From the NCBI RefSeq assembly GCF_025370935.1, contig NC_133472.1:1742161-1806160 (forward strand): DNA of 64,000 bases, read 5' to 3'. A program made the position numbers and the translations under genes. Position 1 is the stretch's first letter. The number at the start of each line of letters is the position of its first letter. The notes under the pieces were generated by a model, which worked only from the letters and a program-made list of their open reading frames with translations, did no database searches and was not told where the DNA came from. This document shows, piece after piece, positions 9,706 to 20,243 of this stretch. Origin of the DNA: Choristoneura fumiferana. Lineage: Eukaryota > Arthropoda > Insecta > Lepidoptera > Tortricidae.

Positions 9706-10475
9706 GTAAAGGCATCGATCATTAATTAGCAAGCCATCTAGTTTAACAAATGAACTATAGATGGCGCTGTATCGAACAGACACCATCATTAGCTCATAGT
9801 TGCCAGCTGAGTAAATACGATTAATTTATTGCTAAATCTAGAGTTTTTACCAATTTCAATAAATGAGATTTTTCGTAATTCTCAACATTCATGCATTTAT
9901 CAAATAGAAAAAAATACGGTAATACATATTTTTACTGATATCACACGCATTTTCATGACCTAAAATTTGATATTATAGAAAATGATTTTTTTATTAGCAA
10001 CTGGCAACATTTCACACAGGCAGCCAGTGAAGTTGCCAGAAAATCTTTTATTGAAACGCCATAGTACATTCGTGCTAATTCACATTAAATACAAAGTTTG
10101 AAGTCACGTAAACATTTGTCGTGACCGATATGGTCATCTCATATTTTTGGCAGGGAGGTAAGCGCGTGACCATCTCTTGACATAAGTGCTTCGTGTTTAT
10201 ATGTATGTTATTATTAAATTATAGTATATTTATGACAGATGTTTGTGTTAGGTTAATATATTATTCAGATGCTGTGCTTTTTTGATTATAAAATCAGATG
10301 CCAATCTTGTTAAAATAAATATGACTATAAAAGAACCAAAACAATTAATGTTGAAATAGTGTTTTTTCTTATCTTAACTGTAACCTATCTAAAGACATCT
10401 ATATAGAAATGACCATATATTAGTAATAAATTTTATACCGTTAAACGAGCATGTCTTGAAGATTTCGATGAAATT
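9706..10475. other. Intergenic AT-rich stretch without gene
   Basis: Between the convergent genes. No reading frame with exon character. Its A2 counterpart carries the TA-flanked MITE at 21836-22037. Confidence 0.5.
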
Positions 10476-10633
10476 TGCTATTTATTGGTTTTTTGGAGTC
10501 TTTTTGTATTTTTTATTTCAACTCCAAATTGTTACTTTTACGGGTATCCCGTGAAACCATATCGAAAATACAAACTGAGACACGGATGCACGCCAGAAAA
10601 AGAACCCAGGTCCTCAGCAATCCGTGTAAACAA
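10476..10633. mobile_element. Partial FB-tRNA module (A1)
   Basis: Contains the TTTTTGGAGTCTTTTTGTAT hairpin, the palindrome ACGGGTATCCCGT and the AATACAAACTGAGACA arm, cut off within the tRNA-like part. A2 counterpart about 22893-23060. Confidence 0.7.
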
Positions 10634-10785
10634 TTATTTATTTATTTATTTATTCCAACATAAAATTACAGCATTACAGTAAACAACAATGCGCTGTAAA
10701 ATTCAAATTATACATACAAAAAGACATAAAATACATACAAAAAAAAACTATGACTAGCTAAGTATTTTTGAACAATAGTCGTGTA
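10634..10785 (-). mobile_element. A1-private insertion, retroelement 3' end
   Basis: ATTTATTTATTTATTCC followed by AATTACAGCATTACAG; absent from A2, where AATCCGTGTAAACAATA continues directly. Ends not resolved exactly. Confidence 0.55.
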
Positions 10786-10865
10786 CTTAATATTTTTGAT
10801 CAAATTGCTCACCAGTTTATGAACTCGACTGTACAAAGGCGAATTTATCCCTTAAAGCGATGTGT

Positions 10866-11030
10866 TCACGGCAGCGCGCTGGCGTCTGCGCGCATGCGCG
10901 GTATGCGCGCGAGCGGCGTGCGGTGCGCGCGCATGAGATGCGTCTTGCGTTTCCAGCTGTCCACGAAGCGTAGGGTACATCCGGGGCACTGGTACGGTCG
11001 GGCGCCGGTGTGCGAGCGCTCGTGACGAGT
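10866..11030 (-). CDS. ZNF exon 6, last finger and stop (A1)
   Basis: Acceptor ATTTCGCAG lies just above 11030; stop TGA at 10866-10868. Encodes the end of finger 7 (TRHERSHTG) and finger 8 (YQCPGC through HLMRAH), then an 18-residue tail. Confidence 0.88.
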   Translation of the reverse strand, partial: TRHERSHTGARPYQCPGCTLRFVDSWKRKTHLMRAHRTPLARIPRMRADASALP

Positions 11031-14000
11031 CTGCGAAATATATATGTCGGCGGCCGATCGTTAAATCCGCCATATCTCTAAATTCCTAGGCATATCGTGA
11101 TATGGCGCCATTTCATGAATTGGGATGCACCAAACCAGGGTTTCTCAAAGTGGGGTTCGCTATTCGACGGTAGGGGGTTCGCGACAAGGTTTACGTGATG
11201 GTGGCTGCAAGACTGGCAAGATGATTAAGATTGGCTTTTGGAGTCTTTTTGTACTTTTTAACTCCAAATTTGTTACTTATATGTTTGTTATTTGTTGTTG
11301 TTTGTTTCAGTTTGTATTTTCGTTGGCAAGACGATTCTTACCTATATTTGTTACCTTTTATTGAAATAAATAATATACATTATATTTAATAACTTAGTTT
11401 CTCCAACAGCCAGTTTTATTACTTTGGGGGGGGGGGGGGGTCGCTGTCGTCTAGAAACTTTAACAGGGGTACGTGGAGCCATAAGTTTGAGAAACCCTGC
11501 ATCAAACAAAATAACCTATGGTTTTTATTTTATTATTGGAAAGAATATGATATTTTAAGATGCCGTTTTCATCGATTTTGAATTTGGATGAGTATTTAAT
11601 TTTTTTATATTTTTCTTACGAAATACACATCTAAAGTAATCGGTGGTAGCAACTGGGTTTTTTTCCCCAAGTCATTTTTTCATAATAATATAATTACAAA
11701 TAAAATACTTAAAAACTATATAAGAAAAAAAATACAAAAAATAATAATAATAAAAATACAGCGATGTATGGGGTCCCTTAGTTGCAATACTAAACACTAA
11801 CTACTTATATCTAATGTGCAGAATGCTTCCACCGTCATAAATTTTAAAATAACAATAATTTAGTTCTGAAATATACATTTCAGGTCAAGTAACCATTAAG
11901 CTTTTGGATTCCGAAGGCAAGCTCACGCCTGCCGCCCCCAAAGTTAGCTCACACGCACTCATGTCACGCTCTGAAAGCAGAGCGGTACCGAGGGCATATT
12001 GCTTCCGTTCCCATAAGCTCTATGGGGTCCCCCCCGGTCCTCAGCCTCGTACTCACCAGTGCCCCCTTGTCGTGGAACCCCTTTTGGCACACGCGGCAGC
12101 GGTGCGGGCGCGACGCGCGGTGCCGCCGCTCGTGCCGCCGCAGGGAAGACGCAGCCGACGCACGGAAATCGCAACGCGAACACGCGTGCGGCTTGGCGCC
12201 TGTGTGCCTGCGCATGTGGACAGCGAGGTTGCCCGCTGGAATAAATAAATAAATAAATAAATATCATGGGACACTTGACACCAATTGACCTAGTCCCAAA
12301 CTAAGCAAAGCTTGTACTATGGACACTAGGCAACGGATAAACATACTTATATAGATAAAATACATACTTAAATACATATTAAACATCCAAGACCCGAGAA
12401 CAAACATTTGTATTATTCATACAAATATCTGCCCCGGCCGGGATTCGAACCCGGGACCTTAAGCTTCGTAGTCAGGTTCTCTAACCACTCGGCCATCCGG
12501 TCGTCAAACACATCGTCGTGGTCGTGGAACATTTTTTTTATTCGGCTGGATGGCAAACTAAGTGGGTCTCCTGATGGTAAGAGATCACCACCGCCAATAA
12601 ACATCTTGCCAATTTAGAGGCCTAAGATGGGATACCTCAAGTGTCAGTAATTTCACCGGCCGTCTTACTCTCCACGCCTAAACACAACAGTGCAAGCACT
12701 GCTGCTTCACGGCAGGATTAGCGAGCAAGATGGTGGTAGCAATCCGGGCGGACCTTGCACAAGGTCCTACCACCTGCAAAACATTTATCACAACACACAC
12801 ACACACACACACATTTGTCAAAGTCAAAGTCAAAGCCAAAATATCTTAATTCAATTTAGGCTATAACAACTTATGAATGTCAAAAAATCTACCACGGTTC
12901 GGAAAAACCTCTGTTGAGATGAATCCGGCAAGAAACTGAACGAGGTATTTTTTAAACAGATTTCAATATTATTAAATGATATCTATACATCACAAGTATT
13001 TAACACAACTTTATTTTTAACACAGTAGGTTAGCTTATTGAAGGGATCGCTAATGCGGATCGGAATTATTTCCAAATATCCTGTCCATGATATAATCATT
13101 AACTTTATAATACGTCTTAGATTAATGTCTTCTTGACAATAGATCTGCTAGTTACGGGATGAATATTCGGGCGTTTGTACCGGCGTCATTGAACTCAACA
13201 CTTTTTACTATCTATATATCTGGAATAAAACATATAAAACGGATAGGGATAAAATCTCGAAACAACCGCTGGGCTTAGAGTCATGAAATTTGACAGGATT
13301 GTTTTTAATGTAACGTCAATGAAAACCACGATTTAATTTTCGGAAATTCCCACGGGAATATATTAAATACCCGAAATTTCAATTCAGCTGCTGGATCTAA
13401 TGATTTACGTGTGCGAAGCTGCGGGTAAACGTTAGTGTAATATAAGAGCTAGGCCACTAGTGTCTTACGGAAAGTATTTGACCAGTTCAATGTTCTTTTA
13501 AAGTTAACGGTAATCAAAAATAGCACGGTGTATTCACCAAACAGCGTGACCTTTACCTTGCGTGAATCCCCACCCGCACACGGAGCAGAGGAACGGCTTG
13601 TCAGGCTGATGAAGCACCAAGTGGCTCTTCAGCACGCTCTTCAGTTTGAAACTGAAACAGAAGAGTGCCAAGTTTTGTACTCTATCTATTAGTCGAAAAC
13701 GTTCATAGATCTCTTGTGGGTCTTGAATGTTTAATATGTATTTAAGTATGTATTTATCTATATAAGTGTGTTTATCCGTTGCCTAGTATCCATAGTACAA
13801 GCTTTGCTTAGTTTGGGACTAGGTCAATTGGTGTCAAGTGTCCCATGATATTTATTTTTATTTATAGCGACATCAGTTGTAACGACTGTAGACCGGACGA
13901 CCGGATGGCAAAGTGGCTAGGAACCTGACTACGAAGCTTGAGGTCCCGGGTTCGATTCCCGGCCGGGGCAGATATTTGCAATGAATAATACGAATGTTTG

Positions 14001-14676
14001 CTCTCGGGTCTTGGATGCATGTTTAATATGTGTTTCAGTCTGTATTTATCCATATAAAAAATCCATATGGCGAGGTTTTTAGGGTTCCGGAGCCAAAATG
14101 GCAAAAACGGAACCCTTATAGTTTCGTCAAGTCTGTCTGTCCGTCCGTCCGTCCGTATGTCACAGGCATTTTACTCGAAAACTACAAGATGTATATCAAT
14201 GAAATTTGGAGTACAGATGTCTTGTAAAAGCCGCTATTCAGTTTTGTAGTTAAATTACAAAAAAATATATTGATAGGGGTGGGGGGGCACTCCATACACG
14301 TACCAGAAATTGAAAAAATGATCGGATCGTTTTTGATCGAGAAACTGCGCTTCTCAACAACAAGGACGTAAGTGCCGTGAAGATACTTGTTTTTTTTGTA
14401 ATGGCTACGGAACCTTATTTTGGGCGTGTCCGACACGCTCTTGGCCGGTTTTTTTAATTAAGCCTTTAAAGGTCTTAACAGTATTTATTCTTACCCGACT
14501 ACGGCTTTACCTCATGTTGCAATGGTCGCACTGGTAAGGCCGTTCGTCGGCGTGCGTCCGCGCATGTATAGTGAGTTCCTTCCGTCGCTTATAGCGTTTG
14601 CCGCACGCGCACGCGAATTTGCGTTCGTCCGAATGGGTGACCGCGTGCACCGAGAGTTGGGATGGCTTCTGGAACG
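10866..14676 (-). CDS. C2H2 zinc-finger gene, exons 3-6 (copy A1)
   Basis: Exons (minus strand, 5' to 3') 14511-14676, 13557-13651, 12057-12235 and 10866-11030 have the same lengths (166, 95, 179, 165) and phases as exons 3-6 of the complete copy at 23160-32020. They encode most of finger 2 and fingers 3-8 and end in TGA. Exons 1 and 2 would lie beyond the gap at 15576. One amino-acid difference from the complete copy is visible: Ser instead of Ala at residue 283, in finger 6. This copy has an extra SINE-L1 four bases upstream of the exon 5 acceptor AG border and a hAT MITE in intron 5. Probably the second allele, split by the assembly. Confidence 0.85.
11136..11499. mobile_element. Non-autonomous hAT element, A1-private
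   Basis: Ends CAGGGTTTCTCAAAG and TTTGAGAAACCCTG; flanks CACCAAAC (11128-11135) and CATCAAAC (11500-11507), one mismatch. A2 has the uninterrupted site GCACCAAACAAAATAACC near 23970. Located in zinc-finger intron 5. Contains a G homopolymer near 11427. Confidence 0.9.
11670..11810 (-). mobile_element. LINE-T 3' UTR fragment
   Basis: Complement of the LINE-T 3' region (GTATGGGGTCCCTTAGTTGC). Longer copies at 25273, 39105 and 60700. Confidence 0.65.
12057..12235 (-). CDS. ZNF exon 5, fingers 5-7 (A1)
   Basis: Donor GTGAGT lies below 12057 and acceptor TTATTCCAG above 12235. Encodes NLAVHMRRHTGAKPHAC and HRCRVCQKGFHDKGAL. The tract before the acceptor is (TTTA)n from a SINE-L1 tail. Confidence 0.88.
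12239..12505 (-). mobile_element. SINE-L1 at the exon 5 splice acceptor (A1 only)
   Basis: Complete SINE-L1 in the same orientation as the zinc-finger gene. Its ATTTATTT tail ends four bases before exon 5, so the tail provides the sequence ahead of the CAG. A2 lacks it. TGGAA borders both sides, a possible short target duplication. Confidence 0.88.
12527..12780 (-). mobile_element. SINE-L3 in ZNF intron 4 (A1)
   Basis: Reverse-strand SINE-L3 from the A/T-rich tail through GGTAAGAGATCACCACCGCC to CAAGGTCCTACCACCTGC. The A2 counterpart is split by an insertion. Confidence 0.85.
12816..13152 (-). mobile_element. LINE-J 3' end, inverted
   Basis: Starts with GTCAAAGTCAAAGTCAAAG (the TTGACT tail on the minus strand), then the LINE-J UTR and the last codons of its ORF2 (YIMDRDIW region), as at 45010-45437. 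Confidence 0.8.
13210..13443 (+). mobile_element. REP-A fragment
   Basis: Shares CCGCTGGGCTTAGAGTCATG and GCGAAGCTGCGGGTAAACGT with 2925-3412. Copy at 27066-27303. Confidence 0.7.
13557..13651 (-). CDS. ZNF exon 4, fingers 4-5 (A1)
   Basis: 95-bp exon. Acceptor TGTTTCAG above 13651, donor GTAAAG below 13557. Encodes FKLKSVLKSHLVLHQPDKPF and the CSVC of finger 5. Confidence 0.87.
13708..14036 (+). mobile_element. Two tandem SINE-L1-type fragments
   Basis: A 3' body (13708-13866) is followed by a new tRNA-like head and body (13903-14036) with B box GGTTCGATTCCCGG. Equivalents: 27556-27880 and 51590-51915. Confidence 0.75.
14072..14453 (+). mobile_element. GTTCCG...GGCCGG lepidopteran repeat with GTCY microsatellite
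   Basis: Begins GGGTTCCGGAGCCAAAATGG, has a GTCTGTCTGTCCGTCC tract, and ends GACACGCTCTTGGCCGG. About 380 bp and non-coding. Copies 27905-28292 and 51943-52322. Confidence 0.75.
14511..14676 (-). CDS. ZNF exon 3, fingers 2-4 (A1)
   Basis: Donor GTAAAG below 14511; acceptor TGTCGCAG above 14676. Encodes the second half of finger 2, the odd finger 3 (FACACGKRY) and the start of finger 4 (YQCDHCNM). Confidence 0.87.
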
Positions 14677-14699
14677 CTGCGACACATTTATATACTAGT

Positions 14700-14875
14700 T
14701 AAGAATAAGAATGGTTTGAAAAAATACTGGAGTATCGAAGGAAGGAAGTTATAAAAGACAAAATACTACATACAACTACCAAGGGCAGGCTACTACTCGT
14801 TCTACAATGGATAAAAGGACACAGTGGTCCGCGAGGTAACGACGCGGCCGACCGATTGGCTAGAGGGTTCGGGGA
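14700..14875 (+). pseudogene. LINE ORF2 RNase H fragment (A1)
   Basis: Reads QWIKGHSGPRGNDAADRLAR, the C-terminal signature of RNase H domains in I/Jockey-group LINEs, after a diverged upstream part. Interrupted at 14876 by a fold-back element and resuming at 15384. Confidence 0.75.
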
Positions 14876-15383
14876 AAGAATAATGTACAACTCGGAATGT
14901 ACGCGCAATAATGTACGACGTAATAATCCGAAGCATCATTGCTTCCAATTATCATGCCGTACATTATCATGATCGCGCATTATCAGGGCGTACAAAATAT
15001 GCGCGCGCTGTTATGTACGTAGTGATAAGTACGACGTGATAATCTGAATCCAATCGATCCGAATGAAAAGACATTTTTCGACGCGGATCGAGCGAGCGCA
15101 GCGAGTGAGATCGATATAGTCGGAGCAGAACCGACCCGGCCGGGTTAGGTTGAAGGGCTCGCCCTTCGTTAGGTTTTTTTATTTCAATCACGGAAATCGT
15201 AAATCGTAAGGCATGATAATCGGAAGACAATGCTTCGGATTATCACGTCGTACATTATTGGTTTCCCTTCTAGTTCGGTACGGGGTGATAATGCACGACA
15301 TGATAATTCGTGCACATAAGCACGGATTATCAGGCCGTGCATTATTTAGTCGTGCATTAACAAGTCGTACATTAACTACACCC
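14876..15383. mobile_element. Short-motif fold-back element FB-S (A1)
   Basis: Arms made of reiterated ATTATCATG/GTACGACGTGATAAT-type motifs in inverted order (for example CGAAGCATCATTGCTTCC against GGAAGACAATGCTTCG) around a core CCGACCCGGCCGGGTTAGGT. Flanked by GGTTCGGGGA-type repeats from the host LINE. Copies 28731-29259 and 52741-53261; the A1 core is shorter. Confidence 0.75.
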
Positions 15384-15575
15384 GGGGTTCGGAGATGAAG
15401 GTCTTCGGTCCCGAACCCATCCTACCTCTGCCCTTTGGATGGCTGCGCGGCAAACTGCCACACAATACCAAGGTAATGCACAACAATATTGGACAAACCT
15501 AGATACATGCAGGGCCCCTGAGAAGCCCTCCCGACGATCAACCCCGGATTGTCCCGCAAGCTTCGCGGACTTAGG
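15384..15575 (+). pseudogene. LINE ORF2 C-terminal fragment, cut by gap (A1)
   Basis: Continuation of the RNase H fragment, reading VFGPEPILPLPFGWLRGKLP. Ends at the N gap; longer in A2 and B2. Confidence 0.7.
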
Positions 15576-15675
15576 NNNNNNNNNNNNNNNNNNNNNNNNN
15601 NNNNNNNNNNNNNNNNNNNNNNNNNNNNNNNNNNNNNNNNNNNNNNNNNNNNNNNNNNNNNNNNNNNNNNNNNNN
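15576..15675. other. Assembly gap, 100 N
   Basis: Exactly 100 N, the usual placeholder for a gap of unknown size. Homology to A2 ends at its left edge. Confidence 0.99.
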
Positions 15676-15910
15676 GTGAACAATAAAAGGTACATAGTAA
15701 GTGAACAATTGTTCCACTGTTGTATATTCATTTCCTCGCCATCGAAGTGAAAAGCAGAGTGTAAAACCGAGCATAAAACCCATTTTCCCCTCGACGTGTC
15801 TATCCACCCTCGCCGCTCGCGCCTCGCGCTTATGCTCTCGTTGCACAATCTACTATTGTATTGTATTATTTGAAAAAATGTCGCGGACAGATTAGTGTGG
15901 GTAAAAAAGT
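15676..15910. other. Unique start of the A2 contig
   Basis: No match elsewhere in the window. GC-rich middle with CTCGCCGCTCGCGCCTCGCG. No exon recognised. It replaces the sequence found at 1498-1731 in A1. Confidence 0.5.
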
Positions 15911-16271
15911 AATACGGTATTTGACAACTCCTGATTTTGCCATATCTTAATATTATTACGAAAAATATAGATATACAGACAGTGTTTAGCGAAGAGAAAA
16001 TTTGAATCGGTTGAAAATTGGATTTATCATGATTTTTTGAAAAATCTATATACCTGTCACTTTCTCAAACGCTTTTCTCTATGCAGCAAGTATGGCGGTA
16101 CTGGCGTGTGACGTCACATGCCAGTATATCTTTCTCTGTGTAATCTTGAATTTCAAACCTTTATAACTTTGTTATTTGTAAAGGTAGCTTAAAAATTGTT
16201 TTTCTATTCGATAACAGGCATTGTGTAGTTTTAATTTATAAAACATATACAAAATAGTCAAATACCGTATT
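15911..16271. mobile_element. MITE with AATACGGTATTTGAC terminal repeats (A2)
   Basis: Same element as 1732-2091. The 235 bp between the N gap and its left end (15676-15910) has no match in A1. Confidence 0.8.
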
Positions 16272-16317
16272 GGCCCAAACGCCCACAGAAATATTGAGTT
16301 GCATTCCTCTAATACAG

Positions 16318-16478
16318 GCATCCGGCCGCCGCCATCGAAGCTGACGGGTCTCCACTGCGCCGAGAACGGTCAGATCCTGATCGAGAAGCTGAAGAGTCTC
16401 GCCTGTCAGATCATAGATGGCGGGGAGAGTCCCGGGCAGAGTCAAAGCGACACAGGCACTGAAGAGGGCCCTATCCAG
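16318..16478 (+). CDS. DUSP12: DUSP12 linker exon (A2)
   Basis: Same borders and length as 2138-2298, with acceptor AATACAG and donor GTAACC. Confidence 0.78.
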
Positions 16479-18887
16479 GTAACCTCCACACAGGCCGTAT
16501 TATCTGACGTGCGGGCGCTCGCGATCGCATACAGCTGTTCCATTGATCATAATTTGAAGAGAAAGTTGGCAGAGGACTGTTCAAATTTACCAATCTGTCG
16601 AGAAATACCCAAATAAGACCAGTTATTTTTTAAACCACCTTGCTACTTAGCCCAGCTGCTGTTTGGACGAAGTTATTCTGTGCTCTCACATTCTCCCCTT
16701 TCTAGCTGGACGGCTACAGTGAGCAAAACCTGGTGGACGGCAGTATAGCGGCACGCGGCGCGGCAGCCTGCCGTCTCATGTGGTTCGTGGAGCCTATGGC
16801 TTGGATGCGACGCGTGGCGTTGGACCCGCACGGGAAGTTGCACTGCCCCAAATGTAACCATAAGATAGGCAGCTTCAGCTGGGTTTGCGGTGAGTTGCGG
16901 GCTGTCTGTATGTATACTTCGTTTTTTAGCATTAGGAAAAGGATAAACAATCTTGACTAGTCTTTTTATTCGAAAATACAAACTGAGACATGGATGCACA
17001 GAAAAACCAGAAAAAGAGACCAGCGCTGGGAATCGAACCCAGGTCCTCAGCAATCCGTGCTGCGTGCTATAACCCTACACCACTGCTGGACAGGAATCTA
17101 GACACGAATTTTTCCTATGCATACATATCTCAGGTTGCTTATTTCTACTACGCTACTTATGCAGCAGCACTAGCGACATCTATGTTCCGCTCTCATCGAG
17201 AGACGTCACACTCTTTCGGAACCAACCGCTCACCCAGACAAGAGATGTCGCTACTAAGCAAGATGAAGATGTTTCGATTCCCAGCGCTGGTCTCTTTTTC
17301 TGGTTTTTCTGTGCATCCATGTCTCAGTTTGTATTTTCGATATGGTTTCACGGGATACCCGTAAAAGTAACAAATTTGGAGTTGAAATAAAAAATACAAA
17401 AAGACTCCAAATAAACCAATCATAGTCTTTTTATTGCCAAACGTTTAAAAAAAAACAGTAACTATTACTTATGATACCAAAAGAATGCGTGTAAATGATC
17501 ATATGTCCTTGCTAATACAGTATTTGCCATGTCTTATATAATAAAGGCTGACCAGAATTATAAAAACCTCGCCATATTGCGGAAATCCAATAGAACTTAT
17601 TCCTTGCACTGGTAACACTAAATTCAAATGTCATCTGTTTACTGCTGTCAAAGTTTAACGTTGTTTGCGCGTGGTATTTTAAAGTGTTATTTTGGGTTTA
17701 TGTGCGTTAAAGTGTTGAATATTATCCATAGCCTTGGAAGGAAAATAATTCACAATGTATAAATACAATTTGTCATAGAAAAAGTCTGAAGGATTAGAAA
17801 ACATTCCTCTCAATAACATCATCGACACCATTGTCAATATGATGACTGATAGGTATCGTATTGGGAGGGTGCGAAGTACTAGGGGGGGGGGTGATGGGTG
17901 ATGAAATCTATCGCAGCGCTCATGGTGGCCAAAAGTAGAAATAGTTCTGGCGCTGTCATCTGTCATACTCATGAATCTGTCATTAACAAAGCAATTTGTA
18001 TAGACTTTAACTACCTAATTTTAGTAATAGATGTTTGTGTTATGATGCGAGCTTGAATTATTGAACACTGTCCCTGTTTTGTTCTTAATTCCTCTACATC
18101 TCGGACATGTCCAGCAACAATTTTCCTTATGAAACGGTTTGTGGTTGAAATTTTATATTGAGTGATACTCACAAAACCGGTCTTCAAAATGATACTCATT
18201 TTGATCTGAAAACGATATTTAATTTATTACTAGCGATATAAGAACAATTATATAATTTTACTTTTAATCAAAGAAACCAATAAGATAGCTTTATCTTTTC
18301 GTTTTACAGTAAAAGTACAACTAAACATGAAGTAAACAAACCCTGACATAACGAAAATAAAACACACTCTTTGAATAAATTTTACTTACCTCATTTAATT
18401 TTAATGGCCAAAAATGAATTCACAACAATTTATTGAATCAGGCGTTACTTTGCGGAGGTCCATATCAATGAACTAAAATAATTTCCTTGCTCACCCGTGA
18501 CCTTACGATAGCTAAGCTTATGCAAAATATGCGTGTTCATGCAGTTCCTCCACCTCCACACTGTAAGAACACACACAAATCACACAAACCCATCTATCAC
18601 CACCACCACACTACACTGACGCGTTTCGAACTCAACCAGAGCTCATCTTCAGAGTGACAACCGTACACCATGCTACCAGTTGTTAGACTAAAATTCGATT
18701 AAAGAGGAAATTCTTTTAGTTCATTTATATGGACCTCCGCAAAGTAACGCTTGATAAAATAAATTACCCAATATTTGTTCCAGGATGCAAATGCCCGTGC
18801 GGCCAGAAGGTGGCGCCAGCGTTCTATCTCGTACCTTCCAAGGTGGAATGGTCGAACATAGTCCAGAATGTACAGGTCACCGTGTGA
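16318..18887 (+). CDS. DUSP12: DUSP12-type phosphatase, last three exons (copy A2)
   Basis: Exons 16318-16478, 16706-16889 and 18784-18887 equal the last three exons of copy A1 in length and reading frame, ending in TGA at 18885-18887. The coding differences I saw are silent (for example CTA to CTG). The acceptor of the middle exon is CTTTCTAG instead of CTTTCCCAG. The intron before it is only 227 bp against 2,892 bp in A1, because 2.66 kb of repeats is absent. The exon with YRCRKCRR is missing, since this contig starts at 15676. Best explained as the second allele of the same gene. Confidence 0.8.
16706..16889 (+). CDS. DUSP12: DUSP12 zinc-domain exon (A2)
   Basis: Same 184 bp as 5191-5374. 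Acceptor TTTCTAG, donor GTGAGT. Carries CPKC and GSFSW. Confidence 0.85.
16967..17424 (-). mobile_element. Fold-back element FB-tRNA (A2)
   Basis: Same element as 5450-5905, with the same position in the phosphatase intron and a few substitutions. Confidence 0.75.
18427..18765. mobile_element. Fold-back MITE before phosphatase last exon (A2)
   Basis: Same element and insertion site as 6906-7244. Confidence 0.85.
18784..18887 (+). CDS. DUSP12: DUSP12 last exon (A2)
   Basis: Same 104 bp as 7263-7366, stop TGA. The fold-back MITE 18427-18765 again ends 18 bp before the exon. Confidence 0.83.
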
Positions 18888-18901
18888 GCTTCCGGGCTGA
18901 C

Positions 18902-19192
18902 TTAGGCACTAGTCCTACCGCCGACGATGAGCGAGAAGCGAGTAGAGCGAGTAACTAGGAACGAGTGGGCGAGCAGCGAGAAGCGAGTGTAGTTTTGTCG
19001 CTCGGCTGTAAGCGAGTGTTCGCGTGCGACGGGCGATTACTCGCTCCACTCGACTCGCTCGTGCGGGGCGGCCGCCAAGCTGACATCGCTGAGCGAGTTT
19101 AGCGAGTTTTATAGCTCTTGTCGCTGCGACAAAAGATGTAAGAGCGAGTTCTCGCCGACAGTGTGAACAGCCAGCGATCAACTATTAATATA
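18902..19192. mobile_element. GAGCGAG-rich MITE-like repeat (A2)
   Basis: As 7381-7672, with one internal stretch (TATCTATAGCTCAGCGAG) shortened. Confidence 0.65.
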
Positions 19193-19767
19193 CTAGATGA
19201 AAACTCGGCTTCGCTCGGGTAAAATGTACACCCATAATATCTTTGAAAACAATTTTTTGCCACTGTAAAGACTGTCGCACTTATCGAAAAATCTGAAGTA
19301 TATTCCCAGCCTTAATATTATCACAAACGTACTTTCACAGCTAACCTACGTATCGGTATTTCACCAGTAGATAGTTCTCCTAAATCTTATTTGCCCAAAT
19401 AACTATGATGTCTCATAATCAAAGAAATTAGACCTAAAGGGCCCCATATACGGTACGATTCGTCTGTACGATCGATCTGATGAAAATCGACGAATCGTAC
19501 CGTGTGTGGGGCCCTTAAAAGGTCACAACGGAGAACGAAATGCAAACCTGTGACACGTGATGACGTGACACTAACGCCACTTTGATGTGATGACTTTGAT
19601 TGACATGTTTACTTCGCAACGCCAACTTAGTAATTTATTCAAGTTTATATTGAAAATACTCGATAATCCGAATTTTCCGCCTATAAGTTGTCGACTCGGA
19701 TTGACTAATTTTTTACGCTCTTCAAATTGATGTGCATTCCGTTCGAGTCTACCGTACCCCTTGACGA
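19193..19767 (-). mobile_element. A2-private retro-insertion with 13-bp target duplication
   Basis: Flanked by AACTATTAATATA at 19180-19192 and 19768-19780; the same 13-mer occurs once in A1 at 7668-7680, the empty site. The left end is the complement of an RTE-like 3' end (CCCGAGCGAAGCCGAGTTTT). A small hairpin MITE lies inside. Confidence 0.85.
19435..19517. mobile_element. Hairpin MITE, GGGCCCCATATACGGTACG
   Basis: Near-perfect inverted repeat AAGGGCCCCATATACGGTAC / GTACCGTGTGTGGGGCCCTT of about 80 bp, nested in the 19193-19767 insertion. Confidence 0.8.
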
Positions 19768-20243
19768 AACTATTAATATAGATGTGTCTCTTTTACTCAC
19801 ACAGGATCTTATATCTTTTGTTCGTTTCTTGAGCGAGAAAATAGTCGATAGCCAATCGTTTCCTCGCTGGCGGTGAGACAAGTGCCTTACGCTGTTTACT
19901 GAAGCGGAGAGAGGTACTCCGCCTTCGTTCTCTCTTGGCCGAGAAAATAGCCGATGTCGTAAATGGCCTGAACTGCTTCGAGAGAAGGATGGTACGGCCG
20001 TGCCGCTTTTTTGCTCGACTTGGCGGGGCACTGCCGTGCCCCCAGATAGCTAATCGCTTTCTCGCCGGTGGTGGGACAAGGGCTAAACTGATTTTAATTA
20101 ACGTTGGCTGTTTTTATGATAATAAAATTATGTAAAATTAGTAAATGTCCGAAAAAACGTTCTCTTTGTAGAAAACGCCTTTGTTTATAAAATGAACTTT
20201 TTTTTTTCCTTTACTTTCGGTGACGTCGCGTATGTAAACTATA

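Larger units (their letters stand above)
1732..15575. repeat. Large duplicated segment A1 (matches 15911-29453)
   Basis: Read side by side, this block and 15911-29453 carry the same order of phosphatase exons, MITEs, zinc-finger exons and SINEs, near-identical for long stretches. They differ by substitutions and by discrete transposon insertions with empty sites in the other copy. Homology starts at the left end of a TIR element (1732/15911) and stops at the N gap (15575/29453). Best read as the alternative haplotype; a recent tandem duplication is the other option. Confidence 0.85.

Noticed and set aside
10768..11025. Plus-strand Arg/Cys-rich frame
   Set aside because: Antisense of ZNF exon 6, which has correct splice borders and a C2H2 motif on the minus strand.
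13903..13975. tRNA-like sequence with intact B box
   Set aside because: It is the head of a SINE-L1 copy, repeated many times with the same 3' body.
15439..15848. Open frames across the 100-N gap
   Set aside because: They exist only because N has no stop codon.
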